Part shown: positions 8,281-17,831 of the stretch, piece by piece
Layout: every line of letters begins with the position of its first letter
Numbering within the stretch: position 1 is the stretch's first letter
NCBI GenBank assembly: GCA_030684645.1
Contig: JAUXUF010000222.1
Location: 1 to 32,049 of the forward strand
DNA: 32,049 nt
Direction of reading: 5' to 3'
DNA from: Bacteroidota bacterium
GTDB taxonomy: Bacteria > Bacteroidota > Bacteroidia > Bacteroidales > Prolixibacteraceae
Position numbers and translations under genes: made by a program
Notes under the pieces: generated by a model
What the model was told of the DNA's origin: nothing
Databases searched by the model: none
The model's input: the letters and a program-made list of their open reading frames with translations, nothing else

Positions 8281-9114
8281 ATGAAAAAATATTTTATCAT
8301 ACCGTTTGCCCTACTTTTTCTGGTCAGTTGCGAAAAAGAAATCAATATTGACCTCAACCAAAGCAATCCAAGATTTGTAATTGAAGGTAATCTAAGCAAC
8401 GTAGCAGGCGAATCAAATGTAAAGATCAGTAAAACAATCAATTTCGATGAAATAATTTCCAATCCTTCCATCAGTGGGGCTTTGGTTACAATTACTGATA
8501 ATACCTTGAATCAAATAGATACACTTACTGAAACATCTGCAGGAATTTACTTCAAACCTGGAATTACCGGTTTAGAAGGCCATACTTACACGATGATGGT
8601 TAATATAGGCAACGAAATTTTTCAGGCTATTTCAACCATGCCCAAAAGTGTAAATCTTGATTCACTTGTGCAGGAAAATCTTGCCGGATCAGGCACCGGT
8701 GGCGGGCCAGGCGGATCAGGTGGGCCAGGTAATCCTGGGAAAGATCGTGGTTCAGAAACCAGTATTCAAATTACTCCTCATTATACCGATCCTTCTGAGT
8801 TTGAAAATTACTACCAATTTGTCATTACCCGGAACGATACACTAGCGGATGATATATTTATAAGAAACGATGTTGGTTTTAATGGTAGTTCCTCGCATCT
8901 TCCGTTAAGGGTAAAAGCCGACAAAGGCGATGTTGTAACGATTGATCTGCAATGTATCGACAAGTCTGTATATAATTATTTTTTCGGCTTAAACGAAAAC
9001 ATCAATCAATCGAGCGCTACGCCCGCCAATCCTACATCAAATATAAACAATGGGGCATTAGGCTATTTCAAAGCACATACTTCTAAAAAGAAAACGATTA
9101 GTATAGAATATTGA
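8281..9114 (+). CDS. DUF4249 domain lipoprotein
   Basis: 277 residues with a lipoprotein signal (lipobox LVSC, Cys17). Residues 18-130 show the DUF4249 pattern: EKEINIDLNQSNPRFVIEGN, then GALVTITDNTLNQIDTL and AGIYFKPGITGLEGHTYTM. Residues 136-157 are a Gly/Pro-rich low-complexity insert in the middle of the domain. The C-terminal half (EFENYYQFVITRNDTLADDI) continues the family pattern. DUF4249 proteins are usually encoded next to TonB-dependent receptors, as here (2-base gap), and are probably surface or periplasmic partners of the receptor. Function is not established. Confidence 0.85.
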   Translation: MKKYFIIPFALLFLVSCEKEINIDLNQSNPRFVIEGNLSNVAGESNVKISKTINFDEIISNPSISGALVTITDNTLNQIDTLTETSAGIYFKPGITGLEGHTYTMMVNIGNEIFQAISTMPKSVNLDSLVQENLAGSGTGGGPGGSGGPGNPGKDRGSETSIQITPHYTDPSEFENYYQFVITRNDTLADDIFIRNDVGFNGSSSHLPLRVKADKGDVVTIDLQCIDKSVYNYFFGLNENINQSSATPANPTSNINNGALGYFKAHTSKKKTISIEY

Positions 9115-9265
9115 ATGACGCGTTTATTGCAATTGCAGTTAACGCTAAAAATATTTGTTTCTATTCATCAAATATACATTCGGATGGCAGACAGCAGAGA
9201 TAGTCTTGAATATTTATTGGTTGAAATTTATTGACCGGATAAATTCTGAAATACCTTTATGTTTT

Positions 9266-9273
9266 TACCTTTG
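9266..9273 (+). promoter_or_regulatory. Candidate -7 box of the Rrf2 gene
   Basis: TACCTTTG matches the Bacteroidota sigma-A -7 consensus TAnnTTTG exactly and lies 30 bases upstream of the Rrf2 start codon. No clear -33 TTG is found at the usual distance of about 19-21 bases, so the promoter is weak or activator/repressor dependent. Confidence 0.4.
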
Positions 9274-9278
9274 CCTAA

Positions 9279-9298
9279 AATACTACCAAGTTGTATTA
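9279..9298. promoter_or_regulatory. Possible Rrf2 autoregulatory operator
   Basis: AATAC (9279-9283) and GTATT (9293-9297) form an inverted repeat, and AAGTTGTATTA at 9288-9298 resembles one NsrR half-site (AAGnTGyATTT). The site would overlap the transcription start implied by the -7 box just upstream, a position expected for an autorepressor. The motif is short, so chance is possible. Confidence 0.3.
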
Positions 9299-9302
9299 AT
9301 TT

Positions 9303-9728
9303 ATGATACTAAACAGAACAACAGAGTACACACTTACTATTCTCGGGTTTATGGCCACGCGGAATGAAGGCATATATTCTGCCGAATACCTTTGCCAGGA
9401 ACTTAAGATTCCCCGCCGTTACTTGCGCCGTTTGCTGACCGATTTGGCAAGCCATGGATTCTTAAAAAGCATATCAGGTAGAAATGGCGGATTTGTTTTT
9501 GCCCAGGATTTGAAAGAAATAAATCTGGCCCTTGTGATCAATAAACTGGAAGGAATTGATGCGATATGTACCTGTATTCTTGGCTTCAGCTGTTGTATCG
9601 TTGATAAACCATGTATTATGCATGAACCATGGATGGAAGCACGTTCAAAAATGGTCGAGACCCTTACAAATACAACACTCGCTGATCTCAGAGAAAAGTA
9701 TCAGATAGATCTTATGAAAAATATTTAA
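9303..9728 (+). CDS. Rrf2 family regulator with cysteine cluster (NsrR/IscR-like)
   Basis: 141 residues. The N-terminal winged helix is clear: EYTLTILGFMATRNEGIYSA, LCQELKIPRRYLRRLLTDLA, and the wing GRNGGFVFAQD. Residues 89-104 carry five cysteines (C89, C91, C97, C98, C104); C91/C97/C104 are spaced almost like the Fe-S ligands of IscR (92/98/104) and NsrR. Such proteins sense NO, redox state or Fe-S supply through a [2Fe-2S] or [4Fe-4S] cluster. It lies 71 bases upstream of narK in the same direction, so nitrate-respiration genes are likely targets. Two extra cysteines (89 and 98) are unusual. Which cluster and which signal cannot be decided from sequence. Confidence 0.88.
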   Translation: MILNRTTEYTLTILGFMATRNEGIYSAEYLCQELKIPRRYLRRLLTDLASHGFLKSISGRNGGFVFAQDLKEINLALVINKLEGIDAICTCILGFSCCIVDKPCIMHEPWMEARSKMVETLTNTTLADLREKYQIDLMKNI

Positions 9729-9799
9729 TTGATATAAATACAGCTAATTCAGATCAATATATCTCTTTGTTAAACTAAAAATCATCATAAATATTGACT

Positions 9800-11086
9800 A
9801 TGAATCAAATTAAAGTTAAAGGTACTTCTGGGCGTGGATTGCTCGGTACAACGCTGGGTTTCTTTTTTGGTTTCGCCGCAGTCTCACTCTATGGCCCAAC
9901 GGCTATAAAGTTTAAAGAAGCCATGGATCTGACTCCAGCCATGATGGGTCTATTGGTGGCCATTCCAGCCCTTTCAGGATCCTTGTTACGTATCCCCTTC
10001 GGAGCTTGGGTCGATACCACAGGCGGTAAAAAGCCATTTCTTATTCTGCTGATATTATCTGTGATTGGATTGGGTGGCGTTACGATGCTTCTAAACCTAT
10101 CCTATCCCGAAAAGATGCACGGTTTGTATGGCCTCATACTTTTTCTTGGATTTCTGAGTGGTGCCGGTATTGCTACCTTTTCGGTAGGCATTGCGCAAAC
10201 ATCTTACTGGTTCCCAAAGAAAAAGCAGGGTATGGCATTAGGGACTTATGCCGGACTTGGCAACCTGGCTCCAGGCGTTTTCTCGCTCATTCTTCCGTTT
10301 TACCTTCAAAGTTTTGGTTTTATTTCGGCCTATTTTGCATGGTTCCTGTTTTTGGTAATTGGAACCATTATTTATGCCTTCGTTGGTCAGAATACCTATT
10401 ATTTTCAATTCAGGAAAGCTGGTAATACCGACGAAGAAAGCCGGAAAATGGCAATGGACCTAGGCCAGGAAATGTTTCCGTCTGGTAATGTAAAAGACAG
10501 CCTGATTAATTCAGCAAAAGTCAGGAACACCTGGGCGCTCGTGGCTTTGTATTTCACATCTTTCGGTGGATTTATTGGTTTAACTGCCTGGTTCCCTATC
10601 TACTGGAGCCAGTTGCACAATTTTTCCGTTATTAAAGCAGGTATTTTCACTGCCATTTTTTCTCTGACAGCTTCAGTATTAAGAGTCTATGGAGGAAAAT
10701 TTGCCGATAAATCAGGAGGAGAAAAGGTTAGTCTCATCTCATTAATAATAGTCTTAGTAGCGTCAATTATACTTTCATTCACACAATCTGTGACTATAGG
10801 TTTCTTATCGGTTTTACTTCTTGCTGTAGGTATGGGCATAAATAATGGAGCCGTTTTTAAACTGGTTCCCGATTATGTACCCAAAGCTATTGGTGGCGCT
10901 TCTGGTTGGATTGGCGGATTGGGGGCATTCGGCGGGTTTGCCATTCCTCCCATAATGGGCGCCGTTGCCAGTTCCTATGGCAAAGCGGGATATACGCTTG
11001 GATTTATTGTTTTTGTCATTTTGGCAATCCTTAGTATAGGTATCGTTGTCGTGTTGAAGAAGCAACACCAAAATCAGACTGCATAA
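9800..11086 (+). CDS. narK: NarK-type nitrate/nitrite transporter (MFS)
   Basis: About 428 residues and 12 transmembrane helices. ATG 9800 is preferred over an in-frame TTG six bases earlier. Residues 64-79 (RIPFGAWVDTTGGKKP) hold Arg64, matching the substrate-binding Arg89 of E. coli NarK. Both nitrate-signature motifs are present: AGLGNLAPGVF in helix 5 and GMGINNGAVFKLVP in helix 11. It moves nitrate in, and/or exchanges it for nitrite, across the inner membrane. It is the first structural gene of the narKGHJI operon; narG starts 58 bases downstream. Whether it is a NarK1 symporter or NarK2 antiporter is not settled here. Confidence 0.93.
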   Translation: MNQIKVKGTSGRGLLGTTLGFFFGFAAVSLYGPTAIKFKEAMDLTPAMMGLLVAIPALSGSLLRIPFGAWVDTTGGKKPFLILLILSVIGLGGVTMLLNLSYPEKMHGLYGLILFLGFLSGAGIATFSVGIAQTSYWFPKKKQGMALGTYAGLGNLAPGVFSLILPFYLQSFGFISAYFAWFLFLVIGTIIYAFVGQNTYYFQFRKAGNTDEESRKMAMDLGQEMFPSGNVKDSLINSAKVRNTWALVALYFTSFGGFIGLTAWFPIYWSQLHNFSVIKAGIFTAIFSLTASVLRVYGGKFADKSGGEKVSLISLIIVLVASIILSFTQSVTIGFLSVLLLAVGMGINNGAVFKLVPDYVPKAIGGASGWIGGLGAFGGFAIPPIMGAVASSYGKAGYTLGFIVFVILAILSIGIVVVLKKQHQNQTA

Positions 11087-11144
11087 TGTGGGATTTCGGT
11101 CTTTATCGGAATCCACAATCTCTAAAAATATTAAAACGTTCACT

Positions 11145-14100
11145 ATGGGCTTATTAGATAAATTATTCTATTTCAGTAACTCGGTAACCAAAACTGCGGA
11201 TAAACACGTGGCAATTACCGGTGAAAGTCGCGACTGGGAGCGTATGTACCGTAATCGCTGGCAATACGATAAGGTTGTTCGTTCTACACATGGGGTAAAC
11301 TGTACAGGATCCTGCTCATGGAAAATTTTCGTTAAGAATGGACTTGTGACCTGGGAGACCCAGCAAACCGACTATCCACGTACACGGCCGGGAATGCCCA
11401 ATCACGAACCGCGCGGTTGTCCGCGGGGCGCCAGTTATTCATGGTACCTTTACAGCGCCAACCGGGTTAAATATCCCATGATACGTGGAGAGCTGCTTAC
11501 AGCTTACAAAGCGGCCAAGGCTCGCCTCTCCGATCCCGTGAAAGCCTGGGAAGCAGTGGTCAATGATCCTGTAATTTCAAAACAATACAAAGCAGCCCGC
11601 GGGCTGGGAGGTCTTATTCGTGCCGAATGGGACGAAGTAAACGAAATCATTGCAGCGGCCAATATATATACTATCAAAACTTATGGTCCCGACCGCCTTG
11701 CGGGATTCTCACCGATACCCGCCATGTCGATGGTATCCTATGCGGCAGGCACGCGCTACCTGAGCCTGATCGGAGGAACTGTACTCAGTTTCTATGATTT
11801 CTATTGCGACCTGCCGCCAGCATCGCCACAAACATGGGGCGAACAAACCGATGTTCCTGAAAGCGCCGATTGGTACAACTCATCATTTCTGATGCTATGG
11901 GGATCGAATGTCCCGCTCACACGTACACCTGATTCACCTTTCTACACCCAGGTGCGCTATAAAGGAACAAAATCGGTGGTCATTGCTCCGGATTACAGCG
12001 ATGCCGTTAAGTTTGCCGATTTGTGGATGAAACCCCGGCAGGGTACTGATGCGGCTTTGGGTATGGCCATGGGGCACGTAATCCTGAAGGAGTTTTACAT
12101 CAATAAAAAAACACCCTATTTTGAGAAATATGCACGACAATATTCCGATTTACCGTTCCTTGTAAAGATCGGGGAAAAAGACGGGAAATATTTCGGTGGA
12201 ACCATTATCAGGGCCAGTGATCTTGAAAATAACCTTGGCGCTGTAGAAAAACCTGAATGGAAACCCGTTTTATTAGACGAACTATCTGGCAACTATGTAA
12301 TTCCAAACGGAACCATTGGTTCGCGATGGGAGAAAAAACAAAAATGGAACTTAGAGCTAAAGGATAGTAAAACGGGCGCTGATATTTTGCCGGTACTCTC
12401 CCTTATCGAACAGCATGATGAGGTTATAAATGTGCAGTTTCCATATTTTGGCGGTTCTACTTTTAAACACGAACATTTTTCGGCAACCAGCCACAGCGAT
12501 ATTATTGAGCGAAAAGTACCTGTTAAGAAGATTAAAACGGCACAAGGGGAAATTTTCACCTGTACCGTGTTTGACCTGATGGTTGCCAACTATGGAATTG
12601 ACAGGGGTTTTTATGATCCGAACGCAGCCAAAAATTATGACGAAGACCTCCCTTTTACTCCAAAATGGCAGGAGAAAATCACCGGGGTCCCGGCACAACA
12701 TATCATTTCGACAGCCAGGCAATTTGCTGAAAACGCCGCTGCAACTGAAGGAAAATCGATGATTATTATCGGGGCCGGAGTTAACCACTGGTATCATACC
12801 GATATGATTTACCGGAGCGCTATAAACATGCTGGTATTTTGCGGTTGTGTCGGTCAGTCAGGCGGTGGTTGGTCTCATTACGTAGGACAGGAAAAACTCA
12901 GGCCTCAGACAGGTTGGTTACCATTGGCCTTTGCCCTCGACTGGAACCGACCGCCACGGCAAATGAATACGACTTCATTCATGTATATGCATACGGACCA
13001 GTGGAGGTACGAGAAAGTAAAACTAAACGAGTTGCTTTCTCCCCTTACCGATAAATCAGCATGGGAAAACCTTTCTCTCATCGATTGTAATGTTCGCGCA
13101 GAGCGCATGGGTTGGTTGCCTAGCGCTCCTCAACTGAGTAAAAACCCGTTAATGCTCGCGAAAGAAGCTGAAGTTGCAGGTGTGACCTCAGAAGAATATG
13201 TGGTTTCGGAACTTAAAAGTGGTAAATTGACTTTGGCCTCCGAAGATCCCGATAATCCGGCCAACTTTCCACGCAACCTTTTCGTATGGCGGTCGAACCT
13301 GCTGGGATCAAGCGCCAAAGGAATGGAATACTTCATGAAACACCTGCTGGGGGCACAAAACAGTGTTCAGGGCAATGACCTTAAAAAACTTGGGCATTCC
13401 TTACCTTCCGAAGTCAAATGGCACGACGATGCACCAGAAGGAAAACTTGATCTGTTGGTGACCCTCGATTTCAGAATGTCAACTACCGGACTTCATTCCG
13501 ACATCCTGCTTCCGGCAGCCTCATGGTACGAGAAAAACGACCTGAGCACCAGTGATATGCATCCATTTATTCATCCTTTTTCACGGGCAGTCGATCCTGT
13601 ATGGGAATCAAGAACAGACTGGGATATTTTTAAAGGGCTTGCAGATAAATTTTCAGTTCTGGCAAAAGGGCATCTTGACAACGAGACTGATATTGTATTG
13701 CTACCGCTTCAGCATGATACACCAATGGAGTTATCGGAAACCACAGACGCCAATGACTGGAAAAACGCTGGTTCAGAAATAAAGCCTGGGATCAATTTCT
13801 CAAAAATAGTCACACTGAAACGTAATTATCCGGAAACATATAAACGATTCACCGCCCTGGGCCCTCTCATGAAAACACAGGGAAACGGTGGTAAAGGAAT
13901 TCAATGGAACACAGATGCGGAAGTGGAGCTTTTATCCCACCTTAATCATACGGTAAGTGAAGAAGGTGAAACCAAAGGGCTTCCTAAGATTGAAACCGAC
14001 ATACAGGCTGCTGAAGTAATTCTCTCGCTGGCTCCTGAAACGAACGGGGCAGTTGCCGTTAAAGCCTGGAAAGCATTGGAAGCAATCACCGGGCGCGATC

Positions 14101-14885
14101 ACGCCCACCTGGCTATACCCCGCGAAGACGAAAAAATACGCTATCACGATCTGCTCTCTCAACCGCGCAAGATAATCACTTCGCCCATCTGGAGTGGCAT
14201 CGACTCCGAGAAAGTATCATACAATGCCGGCTATACCAATGTTCATGAGCTTATTCCCTGGCGCACACTCACCGGACGACAAAGCCTGTACCAGGACCAT
14301 CCATGGATGATTGCCTTTGGTGAAAATATGGTTACCTACAAGCCACCCATCAATACAAAATCAATTATTGAGGTGATGGGCAAACTGGCCAAAGACGAAG
14401 AATACCTGATCATTAACATGATGACTCCTCATTGCAAGTGGACCATACACTCCTCCTGGTCTGACAACCTGGTCATGCTGACACTTGGCCGTGGAGGACC
14501 TGTGGTTTGGATGAGTGAAACTGACGCCAGCAGCATTGGCCTCAAAGACAACGACTGGGTTGAAGTATTCAACAGTAACGGGGCATCGGTAGCCCGGCTT
14601 ATTGTATCGCAACGGATACCCGAGGGCGCATTGATCATGTATCACAACCAGGAACGTACTGTTAATATGCCCGTTAGTCAGTTAACAGGCAATCGCGGCG
14701 GTGTGCATAACTCAGTGGAACGGTTGTGCCTGAAGCCAACACACATGATCGGCGGATATGCTCAATTGTCTTATGGGTTTAATTATTACGGGACCATCGG
14801 ATCCAACCGCGACGAGTTTGTAGTCGTCCGTAAACTGAAAAAAGTGGAATGGAAAGACGAAGAAGTGAAGGATCAACAAGTTTAA
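11145..14885 (+). CDS. narG: Nitrate reductase alpha subunit, copy 1 (E. coli-like)
   Basis: 1246 residues, the normal length for E. coli NarG (1247). ATG 11145 gives MGLLDKLFYF; a GTG 57 bases earlier adds only an unconserved extension. The FS0 [4Fe-4S] ligands are His49, Cys53, Cys57 and Cys92, and the molybdenum ligand is Asp222 in YCDLPPASP, the same numbers as in E. coli. Long identical stretches to the enterobacterial protein occur throughout (NHEPRGCPRGASYSWYLYSA, GCVGQSGGGW, SNRDEFVVVRK). It reduces nitrate to nitrite at a Mo-bisMGD site on the cytoplasmic side. It lies in narKGHJI. It resembles proteobacterial NarG more than copy 2 in this window, which suggests lateral acquisition. 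Confidence 0.97.
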   Translation: MGLLDKLFYFSNSVTKTADKHVAITGESRDWERMYRNRWQYDKVVRSTHGVNCTGSCSWKIFVKNGLVTWETQQTDYPRTRPGMPNHEPRGCPRGASYSWYLYSANRVKYPMIRGELLTAYKAAKARLSDPVKAWEAVVNDPVISKQYKAARGLGGLIRAEWDEVNEIIAAANIYTIKTYGPDRLAGFSPIPAMSMVSYAAGTRYLSLIGGTVLSFYDFYCDLPPASPQTWGEQTDVPESADWYNSSFLMLWGSNVPLTRTPDSPFYTQVRYKGTKSVVIAPDYSDAVKFADLWMKPRQGTDAALGMAMGHVILKEFYINKKTPYFEKYARQYSDLPFLVKIGEKDGKYFGGTIIRASDLENNLGAVEKPEWKPVLLDELSGNYVIPNGTIGSRWEKKQKWNLELKDSKTGADILPVLSLIEQHDEVINVQFPYFGGSTFKHEHFSATSHSDIIERKVPVKKIKTAQGEIFTCTVFDLMVANYGIDRGFYDPNAAKNYDEDLPFTPKWQEKITGVPAQHIISTARQFAENAAATEGKSMIIIGAGVNHWYHTDMIYRSAINMLVFCGCVGQSGGGWSHYVGQEKLRPQTGWLPLAFALDWNRPPRQMNTTSFMYMHTDQWRYEKVKLNELLSPLTDKSAWENLSLIDCNVRAERMGWLPSAPQLSKNPLMLAKEAEVAGVTSEEYVVSELKSGKLTLASEDPDNPANFPRNLFVWRSNLLGSSAKGMEYFMKHLLGAQNSVQGNDLKKLGHSLPSEVKWHDDAPEGKLDLLVTLDFRMSTTGLHSDILLPAASWYEKNDLSTSDMHPFIHPFSRAVDPVWESRTDWDIFKGLADKFSVLAKGHLDNETDIVLLPLQHDTPMELSETTDANDWKNAGSEIKPGINFSKIVTLKRNYPETYKRFTALGPLMKTQGNGGKGIQWNTDAEVELLSHLNHTVSEEGETKGLPKIETDIQAAEVILSLAPETNGAVAVKAWKALEAITGRDHAHLAIPREDEKIRYHDLLSQPRKIITSPIWSGIDSEKVSYNAGYTNVHELIPWRTLTGRQSLYQDHPWMIAFGENMVTYKPPINTKSIIEVMGKLAKDEEYLIINMMTPHCKWTIHSSWSDNLVMLTLGRGGPVVWMSETDASSIGLKDNDWVEVFNSNGASVARLIVSQRIPEGALIMYHNQERTVNMPVSQLTGNRGGVHNSVERLCLKPTHMIGGYAQLSYGFNYYGTIGSNRDEFVVVRKLKKVEWKDEEVKDQQV

Positions 14886-14898
14886 GACTTATCAAATT

Positions 14899-16389
14899 AT
14901 GAAAATACAGGCTCAAGTTGCAATGGTATTAAACCTCGACAAATGCATTGGCTGTCACACCTGTTCGGTTACCTGCAAAAACGTGTGGACAACCCGCAAA
15001 GGGTTGGAATACGCCTGGTTTAACAATGTGGAAACTAAACCAGGACAGGGTTATCCCACCGACTGGGAAAATCAGGAAAAATGGAAGGGTGGCTGGGTGC
15101 TTGATAAATCGAAGCTCCGACCGCGTATGGGTAACAAAGCAGGCATCATGAAAAATATTTTTTCTAATCCATTTTTGCCTCAGATCGATGACTATTACGA
15201 ACCTTTTACATTCAATTACAGCATTTTACATTCATCGGCAAAGTTTGCTACCCCACCTTCTGCCAGGCCACATTCAATGATAACAGGTCTTTTGATGGAA
15301 AAGATTGAGAAAGGACCAAACTGGGAAGACAACATGGGCGGGCCATTTGAAGAACGCAGCAAAGAGAAGAACTTTGAAGACATTGACAAAGAGATATACA
15401 GCAAGTTCGAGAATGCCTTCATGATGTACCTGCCGCGTTTATGTGAGCACTGCCTCAACCCAAGTTGTGTGGCGGCCTGCCCATCTGGCGCCATTTACAA
15501 GCGTGAAGATGACGGTATTGTGCTCATCGACCAGGACCGTTGCCGGGGCTGGCGCCAGTGCGTCAGCGCCTGCCCGTATAAAAAAATCTATTTCAACTGG
15601 AAAACCAAACGTTCCGAAAAATGTACCCTGTGTTATCCCAAGATCGAAAACGGCGAACCGACCATTTGCAGCGAAACCTGTGTGGGAAGGATCAGGTATA
15701 TCGGCGTAATGCTTTACGATGCCGAAAAAATCAAGGAATCGGCCTCATCCGACAGTCCGCTTGATCTGTATCAGGCTCATCTCGATATTTTCCTTGATCC
15801 CAACAGCCCCGAAGTTATTGCAGAAGCCCGCAAACAGGGAATTCCCGATAATTTTATTCAAGCTGCCCAAAAATCGCCGGTTTACAAAATGGCTGTAGAG
15901 TGGAAAGTGGCTTTCCCACTTCACCCCGAGTACCGCACCTTGCCGATGGTTTGGTACACTCCGCCCCTATCACCTATCCAGGAAGAGATTGAAAGTGGAA
16001 AGCTGGGGTTTAATGGCATCATTCCAGATGTTGACATGCTGCGTATCCCTGTTAAATACTTAGCTAATATGTTCACCGCTGGCGATGAAAAGCCGGTAAG
16101 GGAAGCATTGGTAAAGATGCTGGCCATGCGGGCATTCATGAGGGGCAAAACCGTAGAAAATATTGAAGATGAACGGATATTGTCAGGTACAGGACTGACG
16201 CCTGCAATGGTAGAAGAGATGTACCGCTACATGGCCATTGCCGATTACGAAGACCGCTTTGTAATTCCCGTGTCACATAAGGAATATGCCTTTGATGCCT
16301 TTGGCGATAAGGCTGAGTGTGGGTTCAGTGATGGAGAAGGATGCGGCAGTATGCAAAATCGTTTGAAAAACTTGTTTGGAGGAATGTAA
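14899..16389 (+). CDS. narH: Nitrate reductase beta subunit, copy 1
   Basis: 496 residues. Four Fe-S ligand sets are complete: C16/C19/C22/C26, C182/C185/C190/C194, C215/W218/C221/C225 and C242/C245/C257/C261. Trp218 in place of a cysteine marks the [3Fe-4S] centre typical of NarH; the other three are [4Fe-4S]. The protein carries electrons from the NarI hemes to NarG on the cytoplasmic face. It starts 13 bases after narG and its stop is 1 base before narJ, so translation is probably coupled. The C-terminus ends in a Cys/Gly-rich tail (AECGFSDGEGCGSMQNR). Confidence 0.97.
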   Translation: MKIQAQVAMVLNLDKCIGCHTCSVTCKNVWTTRKGLEYAWFNNVETKPGQGYPTDWENQEKWKGGWVLDKSKLRPRMGNKAGIMKNIFSNPFLPQIDDYYEPFTFNYSILHSSAKFATPPSARPHSMITGLLMEKIEKGPNWEDNMGGPFEERSKEKNFEDIDKEIYSKFENAFMMYLPRLCEHCLNPSCVAACPSGAIYKREDDGIVLIDQDRCRGWRQCVSACPYKKIYFNWKTKRSEKCTLCYPKIENGEPTICSETCVGRIRYIGVMLYDAEKIKESASSDSPLDLYQAHLDIFLDPNSPEVIAEARKQGIPDNFIQAAQKSPVYKMAVEWKVAFPLHPEYRTLPMVWYTPPLSPIQEEIESGKLGFNGIIPDVDMLRIPVKYLANMFTAGDEKPVREALVKMLAMRAFMRGKTVENIEDERILSGTGLTPAMVEEMYRYMAIADYEDRFVIPVSHKEYAFDAFGDKAECGFSDGEGCGSMQNRLKNLFGGM

Positions 16390-16390
16390 G

Positions 16391-17020
16391 ATGCTGAAAA
16401 CCTATAAAATAATTTCACTGTTGATTACCTATCCCAATGAGGACATTTACAACTTTTTACCTCAGGTAAATTCTTCGCTTAAGGAGGAGTATTTATTGAA
16501 CATAGACTCCATAACCGGGATAGATGCCTTCATTGACTTTTTTGCCCAAAAGCCACTGACTTTCTGGCAGGAGCACTATGTTCAACTGTTCGATTACTCA
16601 CGCTCTGTTTCACTTTACCTGTTTGAACATGTACATGGCGATTCAAAAGACCGTGGCCAGGCAATGGTTGACCTGATCGACCTCTACACTGAAAACGGAT
16701 TACAGATAAACCGGCCGGAATTGCCTGATTATCTGCCTGTGTTTCTCGAGTTCCTTGCCATGCAAACGAAAGCAAAAGCGATGGATTATTTATCAGAGAT
16801 CATTGATATTGTGGGTTTTATCCATAAAAAGCTGGAAGATAAGGATAATCCATATAAAAATCTTTTATCGGCCATCATACAATTATCTGCCCGCAAACCC
16901 ATCGAAGACCGGATTGAGAAAATGGTTTCTGAAATGCCTGAAATCAGTATTGATGAAGCTTATGAAGAAGAGCCTGTAACATTTGGAGACGAAAACGCTT
17001 GTTTAAATTGTAAATCATAG
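16391..17020 (+). CDS. narJ: Nitrate reductase assembly chaperone, copy 1
   Basis: 209 residues from ATG 16391 (one base after the narH stop; an upstream in-frame TTG would run into narH). It shows the NarJ/TorD fold pattern: PLTFWQEHYVQLFDYS, DRGQAMVDLIDLYTENGL and ELPDYLPVFLEFLAMQ. NarJ binds apo-NarG and allows Mo-bisMGD insertion and membrane docking; it is not part of the final enzyme. It ends with ENACLNCKS, two cysteines not usual in the family. Confidence 0.92.
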   Translation: MLKTYKIISLLITYPNEDIYNFLPQVNSSLKEEYLLNIDSITGIDAFIDFFAQKPLTFWQEHYVQLFDYSRSVSLYLFEHVHGDSKDRGQAMVDLIDLYTENGLQINRPELPDYLPVFLEFLAMQTKAKAMDYLSEIIDIVGFIHKKLEDKDNPYKNLLSAIIQLSARKPIEDRIEKMVSEMPEISIDEAYEEEPVTFGDENACLNCKS

Positions 17021-17025
17021 CAATT

Positions 17026-17721
17026 ATGGATAATTATATCAACAACCTGTTTTTTACCTATCTGCCACACATCGCCATGACACTGTTCTGGTTTGGTGTC
17101 ATCACGCGTATTGTAAAAACGTCTAAATCTCTCCAGGCTGAATCGAGCCAGTTTCTCTCGAAAAAGGGCCAACGATGGGGAGGTAATCTTTTTCATTATG
17201 GCATTATCCTGGTTTTTATCGGCCATTTTACAGGCCTTTTTACGCCTGAACACTTTTACCACCTGTTTATGACCACGGCAACCAAAAGAATATTGGCGGT
17301 TATAATGGGGTCTGTTTTTGGCACTGCTGCCGTAGTAGGAATAACGATACTTCTCGTCAGGCGACTGAAGGATCAGCGGATCAAAATAAATAGTACACCC
17401 GCAGATATCCTTCTGATCGTTTTGCTTTTATTTGAAATGGGACTAGGGTTGGCCTCAATATTCATTTCTGCCGGATCTTCCGTTGAGAACTATGCAGCTT
17501 TGGGTGTATGGGCGCAAAAGGTCATTACTTTTCAACCAGATGCAGGAGCTGTAATTATTAGTCACAGCATAATATACAAGTTGCATATAGTAACCGGGCT
17601 TTTCATTTTTATGATTTTCCCCTACACTAAACTCATGCACATGTTTGTATTACCGGTTGCTTATTTTTTTAGATCAGGATACCAAATGGTGAGACGCGGA
17701 TTCACAAAACGACCAGTATAA
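17026..17721 (+). CDS. narI: Nitrate reductase gamma subunit (cytochrome b), copy 1
   Basis: 231 residues with five transmembrane helices. The four heme-b ligands are His57, His67, His187 and His205, nearly the same positions as in E. coli NarI (56, 66, 187, 205). NarI oxidises menaquinol at the outer side and passes electrons through two hemes to NarH. It starts 5 bases after narJ and is the last gene of the operon; the next gene is convergent. The sequence GVWAQKVITFQPDA precedes the third ligand helix as in other NarI proteins. Confidence 0.95.
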   Translation: MDNYINNLFFTYLPHIAMTLFWFGVITRIVKTSKSLQAESSQFLSKKGQRWGGNLFHYGIILVFIGHFTGLFTPEHFYHLFMTTATKRILAVIMGSVFGTAAVVGITILLVRRLKDQRIKINSTPADILLIVLLLFEMGLGLASIFISAGSSVENYAALGVWAQKVITFQPDAGAVIISHSIIYKLHIVTGLFIFMIFPYTKLMHMFVLPVAYFFRSGYQMVRRGFTKRPV

Positions 17722-17831
17722 AGCACATATAATCAGGAAGAAAGTGATGGTGTCCACCTGCCATCAGTTGTCTATAATGCTTTGGAGGTACAAAACCATT
17801 TGGCATCTTATTATAAAAATGTAATTCTACT

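Noticed and set aside
9729-9799. FNR-like site upstream of narK (TTGAT and ATCAA are both present).
   Set aside because: The two halves are about 20 bases apart instead of 4, and no exact TAnnTTTG box accompanies them.
12357-12797. Long minus-strand open frame inside narG copy 1.
   Set aside because: It is opposite a conserved gene with normal coding pattern and has no recognisable motif; a shadow frame.
17745-17766. TGATGG/CCATCA hairpin between the two convergent nar operons as a shared terminator.
   Set aside because: The stem is only 6 bases with a 10-base loop and no T-run on either side; too weak to list.
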